This document shows, piece by piece, positions 32,733 through 40,795 of a stretch of DNA of 64,000 nucleotides. Position 1 is the stretch's first letter; the number at the start of each line of letters is the position of its first letter. This DNA comes from Eubacterium limosum. Its GTDB lineage: Bacteria; Bacillota; Clostridia; Eubacteriales; Eubacteriaceae. The DNA lies in NCBI RefSeq assembly GCF_000807675.2, contig NZ_CP019962.1, forward strand, positions 2,294,001 through 2,358,000. The letters run 5' to 3'. Under the pieces are notes generated by a model. The model was not told where the DNA came from and did no database searches. It worked only from the letters and a program-made list of their open reading frames with translations. Both the position numbers and the translations under genes were made by a program.

Positions 32733-33956
32733 ATGGAGCTATTTGAAGTAAAAACAACCGATGAAATGAAGGCGCTGATGGAGAAATATTTCTCAGACTA
32801 TGCGCTCGGTACCGAAAGGGTACCCCTTGGGCGTGCCCTCGGAAGAATTTTGGCCGAGCCTGTTGTCTCAGGTGTAAACGTCCCGCACTTCGACCGGTCT
32901 GTGGTGGACGGCTACGCGGTAAAGCTGCGGGATGTCCAGGGCGCCAGCGCGTCCATCCCGGCCTTTTTAAAGCTGACCGGAGCGGCGGAAATGGGCAGGG
33001 AGACAAAGCTCTCCCTGCACGCTGGTGAGACTGTCTATGTGCCCACTGGCGGCATGGTGCCTGAGGGTACTGAGGCCATGGTGATGATCGAGTATACTGA
33101 AAAGTTTAGCGAGGATGAGCTGGCCATCTACAAAGGGGCCGGCTCTCTGGAAAACATGATGCTGACCGGCGACGACATCCGGGCCGGCGAGGCGGTTTTT
33201 GAGGCCGGGCACACCATCAGGCCCCAGGATGTGGGCGTGCTGTCCTCGGTGGGCGTGGTGGACGCTCTGGTGTACAAAAAGCCGGGGATTACCATTATCT
33301 CGACCGGTGATGAGATCGTGCGGCCCGGACAGACTCCGGGGCTGGGCGAGATCGTGGACATCAACACCCCGGCCATCGCGGCACTGACCGAAAAGCTGGG
33401 CGCTGAGGTCGTTGAGATGGCCTACGCGGCCGATGACCCGAAGGCCATCGAAGCAGCCATCACCCGGGGCCTGGAAACCAGCGACGCGGTGGTGCTCTCC
33501 GGCGGCAGCTCGGTGGGGGAACGGGATTATACCCTGACGGTGCTGAATGATCTGGGTGAGGTGTTCCTCCACGGCCTGTCCATTAAGCCAGGCAAGCCCA
33601 CCATCATGGGCAAAGCCCTTGGAAAGCCGGTGATCGGCCTGCCCGGGCAGCCCGCCTCTGCCATCATGGTATACATGGTGGTCATGAAAAAGCTGATGAA
33701 TATTTTCCACCGGACCGATTTGTATAAAAACCAGTACATTGTGGGAACCCTGACCGAAAATGTCCACGCCGCCCCGGGGCGCAGAACCTTCCAGACAGTG
33801 GCGGTTGAGGCAGGAAGGGACGGCGTGCTTGTGAAGCCGACCTATGGCAAATCCGGCATGATCACCCTGCTGGCCTACTCGGACGGATATATTGAGATGA
33901 CTGAAAACGAGGAGGGTAAAAATCCCGGCGACCCCGTTAAGGTGATGCTGTTTTAA
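32733..33956 (+). CDS. moeA: Molybdopterin molybdotransferase MoeA
   Basis: The 407-residue MoeA inserts molybdate or tungstate into adenylylated molybdopterin. Visible motifs are FDRSVVDGYAVKL near residue 53, VPTGGMVPEGTEAMVMIEY, RPQDVGVLSSVG, IISTGDEIV, VVLSGGSSVGERDYT and KPGKPTIMGKALGKPVIGLP. It is the first gene of a five-gene cofactor operon. ATG 32733 has only a poor ribosome site, so translation may be weak or start differently; the MELFEVKTTDEMKA start fits the family. The cofactor probably serves formate dehydrogenase or another oxidoreductase elsewhere. Confidence 0.9.
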   Translation: MELFEVKTTDEMKALMEKYFSDYALGTERVPLGRALGRILAEPVVSGVNVPHFDRSVVDGYAVKLRDVQGASASIPAFLKLTGAAEMGRETKLSLHAGETVYVPTGGMVPEGTEAMVMIEYTEKFSEDELAIYKGAGSLENMMLTGDDIRAGEAVFEAGHTIRPQDVGVLSSVGVVDALVYKKPGITIISTGDEIVRPGQTPGLGEIVDINTPAIAALTEKLGAEVVEMAYAADDPKAIEAAITRGLETSDAVVLSGGSSVGERDYTLTVLNDLGEVFLHGLSIKPGKPTIMGKALGKPVIGLPGQPASAIMVYMVVMKKLMNIFHRTDLYKNQYIVGTLTENVHAAPGRRTFQTVAVEAGRDGVLVKPTYGKSGMITLLAYSDGYIEMTENEEGKNPGDPVKVMLF

Positions 33957-33974
33957 GGAAAGAAGGAGAGAGCA

Positions 33975-35909
33975 ATGGCAAAAATAGTGGATATCAGCCA
34001 GCGCAACCTGTACCTCAAAAATGAGGATTTGGATGACGCTGTCTCTAAATATTTGAAAATGACCGAGGCGGGCAGAACCCGCGCGGCAGAAGAAATGGTG
34101 CCGGTCACCGGCTGTCTGGGCATGGTAACCGCAGAGCCGGTCTTTGCGAAAATATCCTCGCCCTATTACAACGCCTCGGCCATGGATGGTATCTGTGTCA
34201 AGGCGCTGGAGATCGTGGGTGTTGATGAGCGCAGCCCCAGAGTGCTAACCCTCCATGAGGACTTTGAGTTTGTGGACACCGGCGATGTGATCGAGGAACC
34301 CTACAACGCAGTGGTGATGATCGAGGACGTGGTGACAGTGGACGATGCCCATGTGCGCATCGCGAAGCCTGTAGCGCTGTGGCAGCATGTGCGGCCCATC
34401 GGGGAGGACATTGTGGCCGGAGAGCTCATTGTGCCGGCCTACCATAAGCTGCGGGCCATGGACATCGGCGCCCTGCTGGCCGGGGGGATTCTGAGCGTGG
34501 CGGTGCTGAAAAAGCCCCGGGCGGGCATTATCCCCACGGGCACCGAGATCGTCGAGGCTGGATCGCCCATGGAAAAGGGAAAGATCATTGATTCCAATAC
34601 CCGTATGTTCGAGGCCCTGATTAAGGAATACGGCGGCGAGCCCACCCGCTACGCCCCGGTGCCCGATGATTATGAGGTCATCAGGGCCGCGATCCAGAAG
34701 GCAGTGGCCGAAAACGACATGGTGCTCATCTCAGCCGGCTCCTCAGCCGGCACAGAGGATTACACCAGAGCTCTGGTCGAGGAGCTGGGCGAGGTCGCCA
34801 TTCACGGCGTGGCCATAAAGCCGGGCAAGCCTGCTATTCTGGGCTTTATTGAGGGCAAGCCCGTCATCGGCATTCCGGGCTACCCGGTATCGGCTTACTT
34901 TGTGTTTGAAAACTTTGTGAAGCCTGTGATCCTGGGCATGACCCACCAGCTTAATGTGAGCCGACCGGTCATCAAGGCCACCCTGTCCAAGCGGCTCATG
35001 TCCACCCTCAAATACCTGGAATTTGTCCGCATGAAATGCGGCAAAGTGGGAGGCCGTTTTGTGGCCACGCCCCTTGACCGCGGCGCTGGCGTGACCATGT
35101 CTCTGGTCAACGCCGACGGTATCCTGCGGGTGCCTAAAAATGTCGAGGGCTATGAAGCCGGCCAGGAGGTAGACATCGAACTGCTGCGCCCGGTGGAGGA
35201 GATCGAAAATACACTGGTCACCATCGGCAGCCACGATGTCATGATTGACATCATGGCCAATATCATCCATAAAAATAAAAAGCTGGTGAACCTGTCCTCG
35301 GCCCATGTTGGGAGCCTGGGCGGCATCATGGCCTTTAAGAAGGGCGAATGCCACCTGACCCCCACCCATCTGCTGGATGAGGAAACCGGCGACTACAATG
35401 TTCCCGTTATAAAAAAATATCTGGGCGAGGGGAAGGCAGCCCTCATAAAGGGTGTAAAGCGTGTTCAGGGCTTTATGATCCCAAAGGGCAACCCCAAAAA
35501 CATTAAAAGCATTGAGGATCTGACAAGAGACGGCGTGACCTTTGTCAACCGCCAGCGCGGAGCCGGCACCCGGGTGCTTTTTGACTACCTCTTAAAACAG
35601 AAGGGCATTGAGGCAGAGCAGATCGTGGGCTATGACCGCGAGCTCAACACCCACATGATGGTGGCCTCTGCGGTGCAGTCCGGCTCCTGCGACGTGGGCA
35701 TGGGCGTGCTGTCCGCCGCCAATATGATGGGGCTGGACTTTATCCCGGTCGGCGATGAGGAGTACGACTTTATCGTGGCTCAGGAAAACCTGGAGGATGA
35801 AAAGGTTCAGGTCTTTTTAGAAGCGCTGCGAGGCAGCGAGCTGAGGGAGGCCCTCACAGAGCTCGGAGGCTATGGGTTTGATGAGCCCGGAAAAGTGGTG
35901 CTGATTTGA
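33975..35909 (+). CDS. MoeA fused to a periplasmic-binding-like domain
   Basis: The 644-residue protein has a MoeA domain (about 1-405) with YYNASAMDGICVKA, VRPIGEDIVAGE, IIPTGTEIVEAG, SAGSSAGTEDYT and KPGKPAILGFIEGKPVIGIP, then a C-terminal domain (about 420-644) like the LysR-substrate/periplasmic-binding fold: GSHDVMIDIMANIIHKN, HVGSLGGIMAFKKGECHLTP and FVNRQRGAGTRVLFDYLLKQ. This fusion is known in archaea and anaerobes and may bind the oxyanion or cofactor. It lies 18 bases after moeA and overlaps moaA. Two MoeA genes in tandem could give Mo/W selectivity, an inference. Confidence 0.88.
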   Translation: MAKIVDISQRNLYLKNEDLDDAVSKYLKMTEAGRTRAAEEMVPVTGCLGMVTAEPVFAKISSPYYNASAMDGICVKALEIVGVDERSPRVLTLHEDFEFVDTGDVIEEPYNAVVMIEDVVTVDDAHVRIAKPVALWQHVRPIGEDIVAGELIVPAYHKLRAMDIGALLAGGILSVAVLKKPRAGIIPTGTEIVEAGSPMEKGKIIDSNTRMFEALIKEYGGEPTRYAPVPDDYEVIRAAIQKAVAENDMVLISAGSSAGTEDYTRALVEELGEVAIHGVAIKPGKPAILGFIEGKPVIGIPGYPVSAYFVFENFVKPVILGMTHQLNVSRPVIKATLSKRLMSTLKYLEFVRMKCGKVGGRFVATPLDRGAGVTMSLVNADGILRVPKNVEGYEAGQEVDIELLRPVEEIENTLVTIGSHDVMIDIMANIIHKNKKLVNLSSAHVGSLGGIMAFKKGECHLTPTHLLDEETGDYNVPVIKKYLGEGKAALIKGVKRVQGFMIPKGNPKNIKSIEDLTRDGVTFVNRQRGAGTRVLFDYLLKQKGIEAEQIVGYDRELNTHMMVASAVQSGSCDVGMGVLSAANMMGLDFIPVGDEEYDFIVAQENLEDEKVQVFLEALRGSELREALTELGGYGFDEPGKVVLI

Positions 35910-36862
35910 GAGACCACTTTGGAAGAAAAGTCAATTATCTGAGGATATCCATCACCGACCTGTGCAACCTGCGCTGTGTGTACTGCATGCCCGAGGAGGG
36001 CGTGCCCAAGCGCCGGCACGCCACCAACCTTTCCTTTGAGGAGATCGAGGCACTGGTGCGGGCCGGGGCGGACATGGGTATCGACAAGATCCGCCTGACC
36101 GGGGGAGAGCCCCTGGTGCGGGCCGGGGTGCTGGATTTGGTGAAAAAGCTCGGTGCCATCCCCGGCATCAAAGATTTCGCCATGACCACCAACGGCATTC
36201 TGCTGCCTGAAATGGCTGCGGATCTCAAGGCTGCGGGGCTCAGGCGGGTCAACATCAGCCTGGACACCTTTGACCCTGAAAAGTACGCCCGGATCACCCG
36301 GTGCGGAAGGCTTGAGGACGCTCTGGCGGGTATCGACGCGGCGGTATCGGCAGGGCTGACACCGCTGAAGATCAACACGGTTTTAATAAAAGGTTTTAAC
36401 GATGACGAGATCGAGGCCTTTGTGGATTATACAAGAAAAAATCCGGTGGAGGTGCGCTTTATCGAGCTGATGCCCCTGGGCGAGGGCGCCGAGTACGCCT
36501 TTGGCCAGTACATGCCCGGCGAGGCAGTGCTTGCGCGGGTGCCGGAGCTGGTACCGTCAGCGTCCGCGCCCGGCGCGCCGGCCAGGCTCTGTACCCTGCC
36601 CGGCGCCCTGGGAAAGGTGGGGCTCATCAACCCCATCAGCCACCGGTTCTGCTCAGACTGCAACCGCATCCGCCTGACGGCTGACGGCAAGATTAAGCCC
36701 TGCCTCCACTCCGATGAGGAGCTGGACGTGAAGGCGCTGCACAGGGCAGGCAGAAGCTACGGAGAAATCCTCGAAATGGCGGTTTCGGCCAAGCCGGAAC
36801 GCCACCATATCGACGAGCATGAAACCATTAAAAAACGCAATATGAACGAAATAGGAGGATAA
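35906..36862 (+). CDS. moaA: GTP 3',8-cyclase MoaA
   Basis: The 318-residue radical-SAM enzyme catalyses the first step of molybdopterin synthesis on GTP. The SAM cluster CX3CX2C is in DLCNLRCVYCMPEEG (Cys20, 24, 27), GGEPLVRAGV follows, and the C-terminal cluster is in RFCSDCNRIRLTADGKIKPC, with a near-terminal GG. It uses a TTG start at 35906 overlapping the upstream TGA stop, so translation is coupled. Confidence 0.92.
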   Translation: MRDHFGRKVNYLRISITDLCNLRCVYCMPEEGVPKRRHATNLSFEEIEALVRAGADMGIDKIRLTGGEPLVRAGVLDLVKKLGAIPGIKDFAMTTNGILLPEMAADLKAAGLRRVNISLDTFDPEKYARITRCGRLEDALAGIDAAVSAGLTPLKINTVLIKGFNDDEIEAFVDYTRKNPVEVRFIELMPLGEGAEYAFGQYMPGEAVLARVPELVPSASAPGAPARLCTLPGALGKVGLINPISHRFCSDCNRIRLTADGKIKPCLHSDEELDVKALHRAGRSYGEILEMAVSAKPERHHIDEHETIKKRNMNEIGG

Positions 36863-36863
36863 T

Positions 36864-37361
36864 ATGGCCATCTCAGATGAATTTACCCACTTTAACGAAG
36901 AAGGCCGGGGCCGCATGGTGGACGTCACCCACAAAAAGGACACGGCGCGCATGGCCCTGGCCCGGGGCGCCATTTACATGAAGCCCGAAACCCTTGAGAA
37001 AATCCTGAACAACCAGATGAAAAAAGGGGATGTGCTGTCCGTGGCCCAGATCGGGGGCATTATGGGGTGCAAGCGCACCTCGGAGCTGATCCCCATGTGC
37101 CATAACATCCTCATCACCGGCAGTGACCTGCGCTTTGAGCCCGACGTGGAAAACAGCTGCATCCATATCGAGGCTGAGCTCAGGACCACAGGAAAAACCG
37201 GTATTGAGATCGAAGCGCTGACGGCCGTTTCGGTGGCGGCCCTGACCATCTACGATATGTGTAAGGCTGTGGACCGCGAAATGGTCATCGGCGACATCAG
37301 GCTCATTAAGAAAACCGGAGGCCACTCCGGCACCTTTGAGCGGAAGGAGGAAAAGAAATGA
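36864..37361 (+). CDS. moaC: Cyclic pyranopterin monophosphate synthase MoaC
   Basis: The 165-residue protein matches MoaC: MVDVTHKKDTARMALARG, VAQIGGIMGCKRTSELIPMC, EIEALTAVSVAALTIYDMCK and the final LIKKTGGHSG. It converts the MoaA product to cPMP. AGGAGG precedes ATG 36864, two bases after moaA. The next gene overlaps its stop (ATGA). MoaD and MoaE are not in the window. Confidence 0.93.
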   Translation: MAISDEFTHFNEEGRGRMVDVTHKKDTARMALARGAIYMKPETLEKILNNQMKKGDVLSVAQIGGIMGCKRTSELIPMCHNILITGSDLRFEPDVENSCIHIEAELRTTGKTGIEIEALTAVSVAALTIYDMCKAVDREMVIGDIRLIKKTGGHSGTFERKEEKK

Positions 37362-37798
37362 AAGGAAAAGTAATTGCCATTAACCGGAGCGAAAAAAAGG
37401 GTGTGATGAAAACCCCCGTCGGTGAAGGCGTGTTTATCGAAAACTTTGGACTGGAGGGCGACGCCCACGGCGGCAACTGGCACCGCCAGGTCAGCCTTCT
37501 GGGTCAGGAGAGCATTGACAAAATGGTGGCCCTGGGCGCCGGAGAGCTGACGCCCGGCAATTTTGCCGAGAATATCACCACCGAGGGCATCACCGTTTAT
37601 GAGCTGCCTGTGGGCACCCGCCTGAAAATCGGCGAGACCCTGCAGGAGGTTACCCAGATCGGCAAGGAATGCCACAAGGGCTGCGAGATCGCCAAAAAAG
37701 TAGGCGACTGCGTTATGCCCAGAGAGGGGATTTTTACCATTATCCTGAAGGGCGGCGTGGTAAAGCCCGGAGACACCATCGAGGTGCTGGAGGATTAG
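37358..37798 (+). CDS. MOSC domain protein
   Basis: The 146-residue protein is a stand-alone MOSC domain: GVFIENFGLEGDAHGGNWHR, VSLLGQESIDKM, ELTPGNFAENITTEGI, LPVGTRLKIGETLQEVTQIG and the cysteine region ECHKGCEIAKKVG with the likely sulfur-carrier cysteine. MOSC proteins bind molybdenum cofactor or move sulfur to it; here it ends a moe/moa operon, which fits cofactor trafficking. AAGGAGG precedes ATG 37358. A recurrent-family terminator follows. Confidence 0.88.
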   Translation: MKGKVIAINRSEKKGVMKTPVGEGVFIENFGLEGDAHGGNWHRQVSLLGQESIDKMVALGAGELTPGNFAENITTEGITVYELPVGTRLKIGETLQEVTQIGKECHKGCEIAKKVGDCVMPREGIFTIILKGGVVKPGDTIEVLED

Positions 37799-37807
37799 AT
37801 ACAGACT

Positions 37808-37839
37808 GAGATCGGCGCAAAATTGCGCCGATCTTTTTT
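37808..37839 (+). terminator. Terminator of the molybdenum-cofactor operon (recurrent family)
   Basis: AGATCGGCGCAA and TTGCGCCGATCT form a 12-bp stem (core 37813-37830) followed by TTTTTTA. Confidence 0.88.
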
Positions 37840-37889
37840 ACTTTTAAAGCTTGCTCAGATCGAGTATAATAAAGGCAAGGAGGAGCACT

Positions 37890-39257
37890 ATGTGGATGGA
37901 ATTGCTGGCAAGTTTTATAACCTTTCTGGGGCCGCTGTTTATGCGGTATTACCCTTTCCGTAAAAAGCTGAGAATACCGGTCTGGGCGTTGGGGCTGACG
38001 GTTGTGGTTGTCTGGGCCGGGGTGGTGGCAGCGCTTCTGGCTTTTGGCTATTCAGAGGAACACTCCGCGGACATTTACCGTAATATCACCTTTGTCCTTT
38101 TCTTTATCATGTCCTGTTTTGTGATAAGGGACCGGTTTGTCCGGCACTTTTTTGTCTATCTGATCTCCTACACGCTGATGGCAGTGAATATCGGCATCGC
38201 CCAGTTTGCCATGGTTCGTCTCGGCGGCGGATTTCTGACCATGATTCTTTTTACCCTGCTGTTTGACCTGCTGACCTATCCGGTGATCTTTTACTTTTTC
38301 CGCAGGATGCTGGAGCCGGTCATGGATCTGGATAATACGAGAATCTGGAACATCATATGGGTGCCGCCTATGCTGTCTGCCATTCTGGTAGCCGTCGCCA
38401 CGCCGGGGATGCTGGGCGCAGCGCAGATCAGCTATGTGGTGATCCGGTCGCTGCTGGGTCTGGTCAGTGTGATCACCTGTGCGATTCTGGTCATCTGTCT
38501 GGGGCATGTCCGTGAGCAGGCCAGGAAGGAGAGCGCACTGGTACGGGTACAGGAGGTAGCCGATATGAAGGAGGAATTTCTCCACGGCCTGTCCCATGAG
38601 CTTCAGCTGCCCATTACCGTTGTCTCCGGGTTTGCCCAGCTCACCGGAGCCATGATGGGGGACGCGGCGATTGACCGGGACGCTGTCCGGGAGAATATGC
38701 GCCGGGTAGACAGTGAGGCCGGACGCATGGAGCGGATGGTAACCCAGCTTCTGGACGCTGCCGCCATCGAGAACGGCAGCTTTGCCCTGGTGCGCCAGCC
38801 CATGGATCTGTCCATTCTTCTGGAAACCGCCGCCCAAAATTATTTTCCGTTGATCGACATCGGCCGGCATAACACCATTGAGGTAAAGGCAGCTCATGGC
38901 CTGCCGCCTGTGTACGGCGACCGGGAACGCCTGTTACAGGTCGTGCTCAACCTTATTTCCAACAGTGTAAAGCACACGGAAGGGGGACGGATTACCCTTG
39001 AGGCAGAGCTTGAGGGCACAATGGTGGCCGTAGCCGTGGTGGATAATGGCGAGGGGATTCAACCAGAACTGATGCCTAGGCTGTTCACACGGCACAGTGT
39101 CAGGCGAACCCCGGACAGCAGTGGCCTGGGGCTGTATATCGCAGAGCAGATCATACATGCCCACGGAGGAAAAATCAGCGTTGAAAGTGAGCCGGGCAGA
39201 GGAACCAGCGTCCGTTTTACCATACCGGCAGTGAGAGGGGGAGATCAGGATGAATGA
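37890..39257 (+). CDS. Membrane sensor histidine kinase
   Basis: The 455-residue kinase has six or seven membrane helices (residues about 5-205), then a HisKA domain with FLHGLSHELQLPITVVSGFA (phospho-His near residue 236; HELQLP instead of the usual HELRTP) and an ATPase domain with LNLISNSVKHTEGG, VDNGEGIQ and SGLGLYIAEQIIHAHGG. The signal is probably sensed in or at the membrane. AAGGAGG at 37877-37883 supports ATG 37890. It overlaps its response regulator gene by 8 bases. No target operon is adjacent. Confidence 0.87.
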   Translation: MWMELLASFITFLGPLFMRYYPFRKKLRIPVWALGLTVVVVWAGVVAALLAFGYSEEHSADIYRNITFVLFFIMSCFVIRDRFVRHFFVYLISYTLMAVNIGIAQFAMVRLGGGFLTMILFTLLFDLLTYPVIFYFFRRMLEPVMDLDNTRIWNIIWVPPMLSAILVAVATPGMLGAAQISYVVIRSLLGLVSVITCAILVICLGHVREQARKESALVRVQEVADMKEEFLHGLSHELQLPITVVSGFAQLTGAMMGDAAIDRDAVRENMRRVDSEAGRMERMVTQLLDAAAIENGSFALVRQPMDLSILLETAAQNYFPLIDIGRHNTIEVKAAHGLPPVYGDRERLLQVVLNLISNSVKHTEGGRITLEAELEGTMVAVAVVDNGEGIQPELMPRLFTRHSVRRTPDSSGLGLYIAEQIIHAHGGKISVESEPGRGTSVRFTIPAVRGGDQDE

Positions 39258-39939
39258 GAAGAAAGCGCCTGTGATACTTATGGTCGAGGATAATGAGCAC
39301 GTGCGGGCACTCAACTGCTCTGTGCTGGAGCGTGCTGGTTACAGAGTGCTGACAGCACAGAGTCTTGCGGAAACACGCCCGATTTTGGCAAGCAAGCCCG
39401 ACATCAGCATGGTGGTGCTGGATATCCTTTTGCCGGACGGCAATGGGCTCGCGTTTATCGGCGAGCTGCGCCAGTCCACCCACGCACCTGTGCTTTTGCT
39501 GAGCAGCCGGAGGGATTATGAGGATATTGTGAAAGGCCTGACCGGCGGGGCGGACGACTACATGACAAAGCCCTACCGCATCGAGGAGCTGCTGGCCCGG
39601 ATTGTGGCCCTGCTCCGGCGGAAGGAAGCAATGCGTCCGCCGGCAGAGGTGGTGCGGGGGCCACTGGTAATGGATACCGTTGCCCAGAGAGGGTTTCTGT
39701 TTGACAGGGATATGCTGCTGCAGCCGAAGGAATATGCCATTCTTTTGTTCCTGATCCAAAACGAGGGCCAGGGCGTATCCGCCGAGCAGCTCTATGAAGC
39801 TGTCTGGAAGCTCCCGGCCGCCGGCAATGCGGGGGCAGTCAAAACAGCGGTTTCCCGTCTGCGCAGAAAGCTGGCGGGCAGCGGATTTACCATTACCGCT
39901 ACCCGGGGCCGGGGCTATTGCTTTGAGAAGGAACAATAA
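39250..39939 (+). CDS. OmpR-family response regulator
   Basis: The 229-residue protein has a receiver domain (VILMVEDNEHVRALN, phospho-Asp58 in MVVLDILLPDG, lysine in YMTKPYRIEEL) and a winged-helix domain with QPKEYAILLFLIQNEGQ and AVKTAVSRLRRKLAG. It is co-translated with the kinase at 37890. Genes downstream are on the opposite strand, so its regulon lies elsewhere or is autoregulatory. Confidence 0.9.
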   Translation: MNEKKAPVILMVEDNEHVRALNCSVLERAGYRVLTAQSLAETRPILASKPDISMVVLDILLPDGNGLAFIGELRQSTHAPVLLLSSRRDYEDIVKGLTGGADDYMTKPYRIEELLARIVALLRRKEAMRPPAEVVRGPLVMDTVAQRGFLFDRDMLLQPKEYAILLFLIQNEGQGVSAEQLYEAVWKLPAAGNAGAVKTAVSRLRRKLAGSGFTITATRGRGYCFEKEQ

Positions 39940-40339
39940 AAAAGTAGAGTAAGCTGTCAATCTCAACAATAAATTTTGTTTCGTAAAATGCCGAAAAGCC
40001 CCACGAACACTATGCTTTATGTGTTTCTGCTTTAGTGTTCTAAAAATGCTGTTTGACGCCTGCGCTCCACGAGGGTTTATAAAAAGCTGTAAAAAAATAT
40101 AAGATGTTGCGGAAAATATCAATGCTTTCGTTTGACAGACTGTACTTTGTATTCATGATCATATTGCCTGTTTTCTGCCATCTATTCTCTTGATTATATA
40201 CTAAGTTTTTGAGAATAGGGCGTCTGATTTATTTATATAACAGAATTTCGTCCCCATAGGTTGAAAGCATAACAGGGTACTTGAAAGATTGAGAGTCCGG
40301 TTGACTTTGACGATAAATGCCGGGTACTTGATACTCTTG

Positions 40340-40706
40340 TTTTACAAGTGGAGGCCACAGGTGAGCAAGTTTTTATACATTACATTGGAAATTTTGAACC
40401 TTTTTCACTTTGCATTATGCCATTGTCAAAAATGGTTTGATATACTGCTCAAAAAACAACTTTTCTGGAATCCGGGTAATTTGTACTCGATTTTTTCGAA
40501 CTGATAATCCGCCGCTCCAATTGCGCACATGCTTTAAATATCCAATTTCAAACGATGTTTTCTATTATACACAGTCTCATCTTGAAAATGCTGTCAGTCT
40601 GACAGACATTATAAATAACTGTAGCATCAGTCAGGGACATTTGAGCCGACTTTTTAAAAACAGCTGCAACATGTTTTCCCTAGTATTTATAACCGATAGA
40701 GTTTAG
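40340..40706 (+). pseudogene. Remnant of an AraC-family regulator
   Basis: The 855-base gap 39940-40795 has no intact gene. From about 40551 to 40706 one frame reads YTQSHLENAVSLTDIINNCS then ISQGHLSRLFKNSCNMFSLV, the first HTH of an AraC/XylS DNA-binding domain, and then stops after ITDRV where the second HTH should begin. Upstream, two overlapping frames around 40340-40540 contain cupin-like pieces (FHFALCHC, MHYAIVKNG) in different phases, suggesting frameshifts. The remainder of the gap shows only an 8-bp hairpin (GAACACTA/TAGTGTTC, about 40005-40040). Confidence 0.55.
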
Positions 40707-40736
40707 TCAGGCTCCCGCCTAGGCGGGAGCCTGACT
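40705..40736. repeat. 32-bp perfect palindrome at the island edge
   Basis: The arm AGTCAGGCTCCCGCCT (40705-40720) is followed directly by its exact reverse complement to 40736. It is GC-rich in very AT-rich surroundings, has no loop, and has no T-run on either strand. It lies between the AraC remnant and the 3' end of the PTS operon. Confidence 0.8.
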
Positions 40737-40795
40737 GGCATAACCACGCGCAATACATTTTGCATTACTCTTTTCCTGATTCAAATCACAATCGA

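Noticed and set aside
32540-32746. 68-codon frame before moeA
   Set aside because: No ribosome site, and it spans the moeA promoter; it also overlaps the moeA start.
37851-37870. Sigma-A promoter directly before the histidine kinase at 37890
   Set aside because: TATAAT is present at 37865-37870, but no -35 box lies at a proper distance; TTGCTC is only 8 bases away.
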